This document shows positions 11,309 to 19,466 of a stretch of DNA of 64,000 bases, in pieces. The notes beneath the pieces were generated by a model, which worked only from the letters and a program-made list of their open reading frames with translations, was not told where the DNA came from and did no database searches. The position numbers were made by a program, and so were the translations under genes. Each line of letters opens with the position of its first letter. The stretch's first letter is position 1. Source of the stretch: Alkaliflexus imshenetskii DSM 15055 (GTDB lineage: Bacteria > Bacteroidota > Bacteroidia > Bacteroidales > Marinilabiliaceae); the NCBI RefSeq assembly GCF_000517065.1, contig NZ_KI912105.1, positions 2,879,684 through 2,943,683 of the forward strand, read 5' to 3'.

Positions 11309-11677
11309 TTAGCTATAGAGTTTAGTTTTTAATGTTTTACGTGTTATTGAGAATACCTTTAATAACTCTTCGGATTCTTATAGTAATTTGCCTAAAGTCT
11401 GATTGTTAATGGGTAAAGCGCATTCTGAAAGTAATTCAAGCCAGAATAGGGTTTCATCACACTCTTCTACAACAATACAGAGTTTTGAAAAATACTCCCT
11501 TGTGGAACGAGCTCTGCATGCTGCCCGAAAGTTGGCAGCTACCGAAGTCCCTGAGCGTAATAGCTGCTTACCGATAACTTGCGTTTCCGTTGATTTCGAT
11601 AATCCGGAATAGAACTTTACTATTTCAATCGCAAACAACTTTGTTCGTTCCTCGTACTTTTTGTTATAATCACTCAT
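11309..11677 (-). pseudogene. Four-helix-bundle protein (23S rRNA intervening-sequence family), interrupted by a stop codon
   Basis: The first 99 codons encode a protein of the TIGR02436-type four-helix family: basic N-terminal helix, then RSGTSVAANFRAACRA and SKLCIVVEECDETLFWLELL. Translation stops at TAA (11378-11380). The same frame continues without interruption through ESEELLKVFSITRKTLKTK to a stop at 11309-11311. This tail is a good match to the family's last helix, and reading through gives about 121 residues, the usual length. It therefore looks like a nonsense mutation, or a sequencing error, near the end of an otherwise normal gene. The cellular function of the family is unknown; members often sit in rRNA intervening sequences or alone in Bacteroidota genomes. 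Position between cas1 and cas2, flanked on both sides by repeat tracts, suggests insertion rather than a CRISPR role. Confidence 0.8.
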
Positions 11678-11689
11678 AATATGCTATTA

Positions 11690-11907
11690 ATTGAACTAGA
11701 TGATTAACTGCTGAGCTGATGAACTGATGGACTATTGAACTGATGAACGAAAGAGTTATTGAGCCGTTTAACTCACCACCTGTCATCTCACAATTTCATT
11801 AGCTCATAACCTCACCAACTCACTAGTTCATTAGTTGTTGAACTGTTGAGTTTTTAAGCTGTTGAACTAATCAACTCACTAACTCATTAGCTCACTAACT
11901 CCCCACC
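11690..11907. repeat. Degenerate AGCT-rich repeat tract between the four-helix relic and cas1
   Basis: The words are as in the tract beside cas2 (GATGAACTGATGG, CATTAGCTCA, GTTGAACTGTTGAG). They alternate in orientation so that many short stem-loops are possible. No ORF of interest. Confidence 0.8.
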
Positions 11908-12909
11908 TCACCACCACATTTTAAAAGGTTTATACTCTTCAATGCCAAGAAAGTGCTTTGAAAGTTTGTAGCATTCCAGCTTTATCAGGTGCTTGTAACT
12001 CACATTTCTATTAAGACTTCTATGTTTGATGGTTTCATTTAACCTGTCTTCAAAGGCCTGAACAAATACCTTTTTGCCATTGGCATTGAGTAGACAACGG
12101 TTTAAGTGACGGTCGAAATGCTTCTCTTGCAGCTCTTTTTTGTTGAGCACTTTAAAAATTGTTCTGTCAACCAGTAGCGGTTTGAATATCTCTGCCAAGT
12201 CAAGTGCCAAGGAGTACCTACGTTCACCGGGCGTGTGGAGGTAGCTTATAACCGGATTGAGTTGCGTTTGATGTATAGCCCGCAAACATTGACTATAGCA
12301 CATCATGTTTCCAAATGAGATAAGCGCATTCACTTCGTTTTGGGGAGGTTGTTTGGTACGGTTGCCCATCTCAAAATCATTTACTATCAGGTTGAACGCA
12401 TCATAATATGTCATTCTGATGTTGCCTTCAACGCCCATTAATTGGTCAATTGCCGATGAATTTGGTATCGATTGTCGTAGGTTTTCAATTTTTTCGATAA
12501 TCTCAGTCATATCCTTGCCTCTGTTGTGGTAGTATTTCAGGTTTTTAAGAATATTAGAAGATGCCCCATCAACAAACGCATGGGCTATTCTCATCCGTTT
12601 CACCAAATCGGTATGATGTGACGTTTGAGCCATGAGCATTCTCCCTGACAGTAGCTGGTCACGAGGCATAAACGAACCGGTATAGTTCTCATAGTAATCG
12701 AAAAAATGAACTGCAATGCCGCTTTGTCCCAGAAAGTTGTATAGCGCGCTGTTGGCTGTTAGGGAGCCAAACACATAAAAATCTTCGATGTTTTCAACTG
12801 GCAAATATCTGGGCTGACCAACCTTATCGTCAATAATTGGTGTAAATTTTAAAGTATTGTCTTTGCGACTTAACTCGCCCGGATTGAAAAGATAGAAGGT
12901 TTTCTTCAT
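11908..12909 (-). CDS. cas1: CRISPR-associated integrase Cas1, type I-B
   Basis: Cas1 is the metal-dependent integrase that joins protospacers to the leader-end repeat. The product is 333 residues from the ATG at 12909 (MKKTFYLFNPGEL); the frame stays open 13 codons upstream, but that part lies in the repeat tract. The N-terminal beta domain is followed by the all-helical catalytic domain. Likely metal ligands are Glu161 (in MGVEGNIR), His225 (in ISYLHTPG) and Asp237 or Glu240 (in ALDLAEIFKP), spaced as in the family. The opening motif is that of the HMARI/type I-B subfamily. It is flanked on both sides by repeat tracts, unlike the tightly packed effector genes, and nothing in the sequence suggests damage. 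Confidence 0.97.
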   Translation of the reverse strand: MKKTFYLFNPGELSRKDNTLKFTPIIDDKVGQPRYLPVENIEDFYVFGSLTANSALYNFLGQSGIAVHFFDYYENYTGSFMPRDQLLSGRMLMAQTSHHTDLVKRMRIAHAFVDGASSNILKNLKYYHNRGKDMTEIIEKIENLRQSIPNSSAIDQLMGVEGNIRMTYYDAFNLIVNDFEMGNRTKQPPQNEVNALISFGNMMCYSQCLRAIHQTQLNPVISYLHTPGERRYSLALDLAEIFKPLLVDRTIFKVLNKKELQEKHFDRHLNRCLLNANGKKVFVQAFEDRLNETIKHRSLNRNVSYKHLIKLECYKLSKHFLGIEEYKPFKMWW

Positions 12910-12911
12910 AA

Positions 12912-13296
12912 TAAGTGTTTTTAGTTGTTGAGCTGTTGAACTTCCCACCTTGCCAGTTCACTACCTCATAAGCTGATTAGCTGTTGAACTGTTGAGCTAA
13001 TGAGTAGATAAACTAAATAGTGTTGAGTAATAAAGTGTTCAGGATGCTCTGATACTTTACTTCCCACTCATCACCTCACTAGCTCACTACCTCATAAGCT
13101 GATTAGCTGTTGAACTGTTGATCTAATGAGTAGATGAACTAAATAGTGTTGAGTAATACAGTGTTCAGGTTGCTCTGATTCTTTACTTCCCACTCATCAC
13201 CTCACTAGCTCACTACCTCATAAGCTGATTAGCTGTTGAACTCCCAACCTCGCCAGTTCATTAACTCATCAGCTCATCAACTCTCTACCTCATCAG
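12912..13296. repeat. 126-bp tandem repeat (two full copies plus part) between cas1 and cas4
   Basis: The unit starting CTACCTCATAAGCTG begins at 12961, 13087 and 13213, an exact 126-bp period. The first two copies differ at only a few positions and the third is cut after about 30 bp. The unit is made of the same AGCT-rich words seen in the other two tracts, and related partial copies occur at 11068-11140 and about 11213-11247. No coding potential. Confidence 0.9.
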
Positions 13297-13806
13297 CTAT
13301 TCATCCTCCCCGCTAAAGCAAAAATCAAAATACGAACAGTTTTTACATTTGCTCTGGTTTATGCGAGGCGGACATACTTCAGATGTAAGAAGTGACTCTA
13401 TCTCCAATTTCATTTTTTCAACTAAAGCTTCGTCTTCGTTGGAAAGATCAACATCCATCGTTTTCCTCAGTTTTGGATATTCCAGGATAGCTTTGGCTTC
13501 GGGCACCCCATTCTGTTTCAGTACATAGAGATAGTATTTTACTTGCCATTCATGAGCTTCTTTGTGACTTTTACTCTTTTTAATCTCATGTACCACCCGA
13601 TTTCGGGCGTCATAATAGTCTATTTTTATACCATCCAGTTCAATCTCGGTATATTTTTCCGACCGGAACGGGTAGCTATTTTCATGAATCAGCTTCCCTT
13701 CGGCCACCAGCTCGCTGGTATGCTCCATGTTTATGCCATTGGCAAATAGCCATAATTTGCGATGACACACATAGTAATAGTTGAAGTGGGTTCCGGTAAT
13801 TTGCAT
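13297..13806 (-). CDS. cas4: CRISPR-associated exonuclease Cas4
   Basis: Cas4 trims prespacers and helps select those with a correct PAM before integration by Cas1-Cas2. The 169-residue protein has the four iron-sulfur cysteines in their normal split arrangement: Cys14 at the N-terminus and Cys154, Cys157 and Cys163 at the C-terminus. The RecB-type nuclease core lies between, with His41, Asp63, Glu74-x-Lys76 and the QVKYYLY motif starting at Gln88. Length and layout are typical for Cas4 of type I-B systems. The gene sits between cas3 and cas1 as usual. All active-site positions are present, so it should be functional. Confidence 0.96.
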   Translation of the reverse strand: MQITGTHFNYYYVCHRKLWLFANGINMEHTSELVAEGKLIHENSYPFRSEKYTEIELDGIKIDYYDARNRVVHEIKKSKSHKEAHEWQVKYYLYVLKQNGVPEAKAILEYPKLRKTMDVDLSNEDEALVEKMKLEIESLLTSEVCPPRINQSKCKNCSYFDFCFSGEDE

Positions 13807-13914
13807 AATGCATGTAATGTTATATATGCTTTATCTACACTTTCAAAAGCGCAATTAATAATTTACAACAGGTTATTCTAAGCCTACACTTACAATTCCT
13901 TAATTTTGAAATAA

Positions 13915-14026
13915 TCACATGCAATGTTGATTTGCATAAATGTTATCCATCATATCCATATCAAATAGAACATTTCTTAAAGCGCTGGCAATACTAATGT
14001 TTTCAAACGAATTGTTTAAGAGCTTT
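13915..14026 (-). other. Detached C-terminal tail of cas3 (+1 frame)
   Basis: Just past the cas3 stop, in another frame, the minus strand encodes 38 residues (YKKLLNNSFENISIASALRN followed by VLFDMDMMDNIYANQHCM) ending at TGA (13915-13917). The join is a run of seven T on the coding strand (14031-14037). With six T, the frame reads ...EDVF-YKKLLNN... straight into this tail, giving a Cas3 of about 927 residues. The composition is protein-like, and the extension explains most of an otherwise odd 220-bp gap before cas4. Either a real slip mutation or a homopolymer error in the read. Confidence 0.65.
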
Positions 14027-16699
14027 TTATAAAAAAACATCTTCTGTAACGCTCTTCATATCAAACCCGGCCACCTGATCATATTTACCTTTCCAATGAG
14101 AAAAATATTTGTAACCATACTGGCTTTTTTCTGCATCAAACTGGCATGAAAGGGCTTTTATCATTTTGGGATAAACAGATATGGTAAACCTGGACATTAG
14201 CCCTGTAAGTATTTTGAGTTCAATTTGATTTAAGGTATAATCACTATGTTTGTTCTTGATTATTGAAATATAGCGGTCAAACAGCATTTCACCGGATAGC
14301 TTCTTATCTATATTAAGAACATTAATTTTTTCTAAATATTCAAGTTTATCTTCTTTCTCTAGTTCAACATCCAAAGGAATAAATAATTGCTCGCTTTCAT
14401 ATTCGTCAATAAGACGGAATTCATTTGAAATATTCTTAAAATCAAATTGTTTAAAATTGTCAAGATAACTGTCTAATTTGTCGCCATCTGTCCAGTCTGG
14501 CTTCAATGCTTCTTGGAACACCTTTTCATACAGTTTGTCGAAGGTTTTATTCTGTAATATTTCCCTGAAATTATTGAATAGGTCTTTATCTTTTTGCTGC
14601 TGTATATAGCGTTTATCTTTTCCGTATATCACTTTGGCACTATCGCAATCGAACAAAAACACCTTGCAATCATCTTTCGAGGCGTTGCGGTTTATCCGTC
14701 CTGCAAGTTGTTCATCGCTGTCGAGCAACGAACGGTCTTTAAAGCCCAAATCCATATCTATATCAACACCAGCCTCAACTACTTGTGTTGATACGACTAA
14801 AACTTTATCGTATTTCACAGCTTTAAGTTCGTTGATAATTGTTTTGCGCTGGGGTTCTAAAATATCACCGGAGATAATAAACAGCTTATAACCTTCAAAT
14901 TTTTTCTCGTTTTCCACGAGCTTAAAAAATTGAGACGCTGTATTTTTAGTAATAAATTCAACAAGCACTCTAGCTTTACCATGTTTTTCAAAATAGACAT
15001 CTGCCTGCTCTTTCACAAAGGTTGCAAGCATACTTATATAGTTTGGTTTGTCGATGTTCTTAAAATCAGCATTATCGAGCAGCGAAAAGTCAAATTCAAT
15101 ACGTCCGGCAAAATTTTTATTGGTGAAATAATGATGTTTATTCGGAGTAAGACTCACAAATGTACCTTTTGCTGTTTCACTTAAAGCATCAATCTTTGGC
15201 AAGGTTGCCGACATTATTATAAATCTTATATTGAATAAGGGAGCATAATGCTCAATAAAATACAAGATTTTGTCCCAATGTTTCGGGTTGTATGTCTGCA
15301 ACTCGTCAATCACTACCACAGAATTGCACAATCGGTGAAGAAGATAGTTAGATTCTTTGCTATTGCCTTTCAGAATCTCAAAAAAACGCACATGGGAAGT
15401 AACGCAGAATGGATAATTAACAAATAGATTATCGAGGTATAAGCGTTTTTCTTTCCCGTACGTGGCATCTACTTCTGCGCATGTTCTATTGCTTTCATGA
15501 AAACCGGCTTTTGAATGTAGCTGAATTATTTCATTGTTTGTCAGCCCAATAGTTTCTTGAATTGCCTGAAAGGTTTGTGTAATAAGCGTGGTGAACGGAA
15601 ACACATAAAATATTTTGTTCAGGCTTTTATCTGTTTTCAACAATTCGGTAATACATGCCAGTGAAAGATTAGTTTTTCCAGCCCCAGTTGGTGCTTCTAT
15701 ATAATACCAGTGGCTATCGGAATTTTGCTTTAATGAAGAAATCACTTCTGCATTGAGCTTTTGCCGCAAAAAATTTAGGTTTGCCCTATTTCGTTCCTGA
15801 AGTTCTGTAAATGGTTTATTTTGAAACTCCTCGAACCTTTCAAATAGTTCCTTATTGTAGGATTTGGTTGAATAGAAATTGGTTGTTATTTTTTCTTTGA
15901 GTTCATTATTTAAAACTCCGAAATCATCAACTTGCATGTCAGCCATATAATCGTTTGTTGCATAATAGTCGCAGGCTGTAAGAAGTGAGTAGCTGAGTTT
16001 GAGGAGCGCGAAAAGACTAAAGTACGTTTTAGTATCTGCTTTAGCGGTGAATTCATTTATTATATCGTCAAAACTTTCATAAAAGCTAATGCTGCAATCA
16101 GAATTCAACAAAATTTTATAAACATCTAAAAATTGATATGATTCTTCAACAATCTTAATGTTAAACTCCTTTTCAAAACCTATAAATGGTGAATGATGAC
16201 TGTTTATTGAACATCCAAAAGCAATAACTATGAAATACAAAAAAGTCTTATCATTCTCATTAACACTGTCATCTTCAAGTATTTGTTCGAAATAATAGTT
16301 GCTAAAAATATAACTGCCTAAAAATGAATGATAGTGCTTTTGTTCAAGAGCTTGTTTTTGGAAATCCTTGTTCTGCATTTTTTCAACTTGAAAATTCGGG
16401 TTAATTTTTCCCAAATCATGTAAAACGACAGAGTTAAAGAAAATAGCTTTACAATAGTTGCTAACTTCGGTGCTGTTTATGCTGGCTGCTTCGCACAATA
16501 CCTTTATTGCATTATCTGCAATAGTTTCAATGTTCTGATTTACTGCAATTTTGCCAAGGTATTTTAAAACAAGCTCTGAATGTTCCTTTAAAGTTTCATC
16601 ACGTTTGGAGTCAGAAATATGAGCCAAATACCTATCCCCTGCCGTATCAAAAAGCTTCAAGGCTTTTTTAGTTATATTACTAAAAGAGTTGTATAACAT
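14027..16699 (-). CDS. cas3: CRISPR-associated nuclease-helicase Cas3 (HD domain fused to helicase)
   Basis: Cas3 is recruited by Cascade to the displaced strand of a matched target, nicks it and degrades it while unwinding. The 890-residue frame has an N-terminal HD nuclease (His40, His94-Asp95, His124, His168-His169, Asp244). A superfamily 2 helicase follows: Walker A APTGAGKT at 336-343, DELQ box at 465-468, SAT at 497-499, motif V in STQVVEAGVDID and motif VI in QLAGRINR. All nuclease and helicase motifs are intact. The start overlaps the cas5 stop by 20 bp, so the two are translationally linked. The last 38 residues seem to have been split off by a one-base homopolymer frameshift at 14031-14037; the motifs lie well upstream, so activity may survive. 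Confidence 0.96.
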   Translation of the reverse strand: MLYNSFSNITKKALKLFDTAGDRYLAHISDSKRDETLKEHSELVLKYLGKIAVNQNIETIADNAIKVLCEAASINSTEVSNYCKAIFFNSVVLHDLGKINPNFQVEKMQNKDFQKQALEQKHYHSFLGSYIFSNYYFEQILEDDSVNENDKTFLYFIVIAFGCSINSHHSPFIGFEKEFNIKIVEESYQFLDVYKILLNSDCSISFYESFDDIINEFTAKADTKTYFSLFALLKLSYSLLTACDYYATNDYMADMQVDDFGVLNNELKEKITTNFYSTKSYNKELFERFEEFQNKPFTELQERNRANLNFLRQKLNAEVISSLKQNSDSHWYYIEAPTGAGKTNLSLACITELLKTDKSLNKIFYVFPFTTLITQTFQAIQETIGLTNNEIIQLHSKAGFHESNRTCAEVDATYGKEKRLYLDNLFVNYPFCVTSHVRFFEILKGNSKESNYLLHRLCNSVVVIDELQTYNPKHWDKILYFIEHYAPLFNIRFIIMSATLPKIDALSETAKGTFVSLTPNKHHYFTNKNFAGRIEFDFSLLDNADFKNIDKPNYISMLATFVKEQADVYFEKHGKARVLVEFITKNTASQFFKLVENEKKFEGYKLFIISGDILEPQRKTIINELKAVKYDKVLVVSTQVVEAGVDIDMDLGFKDRSLLDSDEQLAGRINRNASKDDCKVFLFDCDSAKVIYGKDKRYIQQQKDKDLFNNFREILQNKTFDKLYEKVFQEALKPDWTDGDKLDSYLDNFKQFDFKNISNEFRLIDEYESEQLFIPLDVELEKEDKLEYLEKINVLNIDKKLSGEMLFDRYISIIKNKHSDYTLNQIELKILTGLMSRFTISVYPKMIKALSCQFDAEKSQYGYKYFSHWKGKYDQVAGFDMKSVTEDVFL

Positions 16700-17477
16700 A
16701 TTTCTCTGTACTTAATAATTGGAAAGATTCTGTTGGAGAATAATCTTCTCTTAGTTCATGGTTTGTATAGGCAAAAGCTTTATAATCATATTGAAATAAA
16801 GGAGCTCCCAAGTATAAATGAGGCAAATTCTCAAAATACATAAACGGTAAATTATTTAAGTCTTTCCTTTTGCCCGGGATAAAACGCGGCCTTGCTTTTC
16901 CATCTTTTACCGCTTCTTCTTTTACAAACAAAGAATTAATAATAAAATCACCCTCTGGTTTGAAATCAGAGTATGCAAGCTCACGGGCATTCTCCCACCA
17001 AAGCGAATGTTCATTTTTCCCCAAGTACGGAACATATTCAGATTTGTAGCTCAGTATATTATCATACAGTATTTTCTGTTCTTCTATTTCAGTATCAAGC
17101 AAAACAAAACATCTAAAGGCTGGAGCAATAAGAGTTTGTTCCGAAACCATAAGATTTCCACCAGTTTCTTCACTTGCCATGCCTGTGCTGTTATTGTACT
17201 TGATTATGGTTTTCGAGAAATTGCCGTTTTCGTGATATTTCTTTTCCGTATCATCGTTCAATGGCATAAAGCTAAGCTTAACATGATTCAATTTTTCGTA
17301 ATACTTAGGCAACTCACCGTTTTTCATAAAGCCTTTCATTCCTGCTATTGCTCCGAGTATTCCCAGCAATGCGGGTTTGTGAAGCATGTTGAAAGTAAGA
17401 TATACTGGTTCGTTTGTATCGGGTTTTTTCAGCATCCCGAAATCGGCTCTTAGGTCGAATGAAAGAAGTTTGTTCAT
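16680..17477 (-). CDS. cas5: Type I-B Cascade subunit Cas5
   Basis: Cas5 caps the 5' handle of the crRNA and joins the large subunit to the Cas7 backbone. The 265-residue product begins with the RAMP-type first strand and the Cas5 signature (LLSFDLRADFGMLKKP), followed by NMLHKPALLGILGAIAGMKG, typical of the Hmari/type I-B family. Its ATG overlaps the stop of the DUF1016 gene in a TAATG junction, and its 3' end overlaps cas3. It is thus in one tightly coupled unit even though a foreign-looking gene separates it from cas7. No missing region is evident. Confidence 0.93.
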   Translation of the reverse strand: MNKLLSFDLRADFGMLKKPDTNEPVYLTFNMLHKPALLGILGAIAGMKGFMKNGELPKYYEKLNHVKLSFMPLNDDTEKKYHENGNFSKTIIKYNNSTGMASEETGGNLMVSEQTLIAPAFRCFVLLDTEIEEQKILYDNILSYKSEYVPYLGKNEHSLWWENARELAYSDFKPEGDFIINSLFVKEEAVKDGKARPRFIPGKRKDLNNLPFMYFENLPHLYLGAPLFQYDYKAFAYTNHELREDYSPTESFQLLSTEKYVIQLF

Positions 17478-18499
17478 TATTTTCTTGTTAATTGATATTC
17501 AACACGGGGTTCTTCTAATGTAAAAAACTCATCTAGTTTCTGTTCAAGCAGCTTTTTGTCAATTAGCTGTGTCTCGTACTTTGCAACCATTGTTGGTGAA
17601 ACAGACCTATTAAGAGCATATTGCACAACTTGTGTGTCGTGGTTTTTACAGAGAATAATACCAACACTTGGTTTTTCGTGTTCCTTTTTCACATCATTGT
17701 CCAATGCTTCCAAATAGAACTCCATTTTGCCCATATATTCCGGTTTGAAATCTGTTATTTTTAAATCGAAAACCACCAGGCACTGCAATTCACGGTGGTA
17801 GAAAAGCAAATCCACATAAAAGTCCTTATTACCAACCTGCAAACGGTACTCTTCGCCCACTAATGCAAAATCTTTCCCGAATTCAATAACAAATTCTTTT
17901 AGGTTTTTCACAATAGCTTTTCTAAAATCTTTCTCGGAATGATGTTTTGGCAATGATAGAAAATCAAGCAAATAGATATCTCTAAGATTACGTTCAGCAG
18001 CAGGATGCAATTCTCTCAGCACTGCTGAGAGAAATTGATTGTTTGTGATTGATCGCTCAAACAAACCGCTATCAATCTGGCGTTCGAGCTCTCTAGAACT
18101 ATATTTTTCTTGAATTGCTAGCCTTAAATAGAATTCCCGTTCCTGATTGTTGTTTGATTTCGATAAAACAAGCAAATTATTAGTCCAACTTAATTCTCTC
18201 ACCAGTGGTGAGAGAATTACATTATCGCTGTATGTAGCGTAAAACTGTTTCATACGCCAGATGTTCTGAGCAGAAAATCCTTTGCTATCGGGTTCGTTCT
18301 TTAAAATATAATCAGACAATTTCTGAACAACCGACTTCCCCCATTCGCTTGACTTAATTTTATTATGTACATAAGCCCCAATTTGCCAATATAAATCAAT
18401 GAGTGCGGTATTTACCGAATGGTAAATCCGTTGCTTAGTCGTAATAATTAAGCTTTGAATTTCGGAAAATTGTTGGTTGTAGTTTTTTATTGCTGTCAT
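17477..18499 (-). CDS. DUF1016/YhcG-like PD-(D/E)XK nuclease inside the cas operon
   Basis: This 340-residue protein has the DUF1016 N-terminal helical domain (YWQIGAYVHNKIKSSEWGKS, then GFSAQNIWRMKQFY) and a C-terminal PD-(D/E)XK nuclease fold (DFYVDLLFYH, then VVFDLKITDFKPEYMGKMEF). Probable catalytic residues, counted from the TTG at 18508, are Asp233, Asp248 and Lys250; the family normally has ELK where this one has DLK. I chose the ATG at 18499, 9 bp after the cas7 stop; the frame also allows TTG at 18508. The family is common in defence islands, but DUF1016 is not a standard type I-B component. Here it lies exactly between cas7 and cas5, same strand, with a TAATG overlap to cas5, so it must be co-transcribed with Cascade. 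A role in interference or an anti-phage partner function is inference. Confidence 0.9.
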   Translation of the reverse strand: MTAIKNYNQQFSEIQSLIITTKQRIYHSVNTALIDLYWQIGAYVHNKIKSSEWGKSVVQKLSDYILKNEPDSKGFSAQNIWRMKQFYATYSDNVILSPLVRELSWTNNLLVLSKSNNNQEREFYLRLAIQEKYSSRELERQIDSGLFERSITNNQFLSAVLRELHPAAERNLRDIYLLDFLSLPKHHSEKDFRKAIVKNLKEFVIEFGKDFALVGEEYRLQVGNKDFYVDLLFYHRELQCLVVFDLKITDFKPEYMGKMEFYLEALDNDVKKEHEKPSVGIILCKNHDTQVVQYALNRSVSPTMVAKYETQLIDKKLLEQKLDEFFTLEEPRVEYQLTRK

Positions 18500-18508
18500 A
18501 CTTTGCAA

Positions 18509-19444
18509 CTATAAATTGAGAATCGTCCAACCGGATTCTATGTTTTCAAGTTTCATTGAATCATTATTGTAAGCTATCTCCACCGATTCTATTTCAGCTT
18601 TAAAATCTGCCAGTTTTGCCTTTAGTTTTTCGCAATCAAGCACAACCAGACCATTTTCCTTTACCTGCTTCAATTTTACTAATTGAGTAAGATTGGGCAG
18701 AACAAGTTTTGAGCCTTCTTTTAAGGTAATCCAAATCAAAGCTTCATTTTCCGAACCAGCTTTCGATGCCGAATCATACCAGGTAACTCCTCGGCTCATG
18801 GCTTCTTTAAGTTTGGTAATGTCTTCTTCTGATAAAGATTTTGCTCCTTCTCCTGCCAGTTTTACAACTTCACTTAAATTTGATGGATTCACCGAAAAGT
18901 GGTGCAAGTAATGCCCTTCTTGTAGTTTTGATTGGCGACCAAGCGTAGTGGCTTGTTTTTCTTCACTTTTTTCGTCAGGATTTCTAAATGGAGACATTAT
19001 CTGTTCAGAAAATATATTGTTTTCTGCCCAAATATTAACACCATGATTTATTTGTACCGGGCCATGAATAGATATCGCAATATTTCCGGCTTTTGCCTTT
19101 TTTGCGAACGTTGCACCAAAAAGTCTAATATCAAGGCAACTTAAAATATCCTTTGCTACAACTTTTTTCTCCTTTGTATCCTTATTGATTGGAAACATTG
19201 CAGCATAAGCATCATCCAGGCTATACGGCACAAATTCTTCATTTAGGCGTTTGAAATAAAAAATCCGCTCATCATTCCCATACACATCTTTCAAATAATT
19301 CTTTACTGCATATTTGAATGCTTTGTCGGTTGCATATACCGTACCATCGGGTAATGTGCGTGGCTGGCCGCTAAAGTCGGCATTGTAGTTGGAGTTAATG
19401 GCTTTTACTATAGCTGCTCCGAAAACTCTTTTGCTGAATATCAT
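18509..19444 (-). CDS. cas7: Type I-B Cascade backbone subunit Cas7 (Csh2 family)
   Basis: Cas7 polymerises along the crRNA spacer and forms the backbone of the surveillance complex. The 311-residue protein matches the Csh2/Cst2-type Cas7: N-terminal MIFSKRVFGAAIVKAINSNY, the central CLDIRLFGATFA and ISIHGPVQINHG segments, and the YLHHFSVNPSNL stretch. The family length is about 300, so it is full length. It follows cas8 by 22 bp and ends 9 bp before the most likely DUF1016 start. Confidence 0.93.
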   Translation of the reverse strand: MIFSKRVFGAAIVKAINSNYNADFSGQPRTLPDGTVYATDKAFKYAVKNYLKDVYGNDERIFYFKRLNEEFVPYSLDDAYAAMFPINKDTKEKKVVAKDILSCLDIRLFGATFAKKAKAGNIAISIHGPVQINHGVNIWAENNIFSEQIMSPFRNPDEKSEEKQATTLGRQSKLQEGHYLHHFSVNPSNLSEVVKLAGEGAKSLSEEDITKLKEAMSRGVTWYDSASKAGSENEALIWITLKEGSKLVLPNLTQLVKLKQVKENGLVVLDCEKLKAKLADFKAEIESVEIAYNNDSMKLENIESGWTILNL

Positions 19445-19466
19445 AGTCTTAAAAATTACGTGGTTA

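Noticed and set aside
11403..11612. 69-codon plus-strand ORF opposite the four-helix gene
   Set aside because: Exact antisense of a recognised protein family; no independent evidence.
14027..14040. Programmed frameshifting in cas3
   Set aside because: A seven-T run alone is not a known frameshift signal here, and no stimulatory structure is evident; mutation or read error is simpler.
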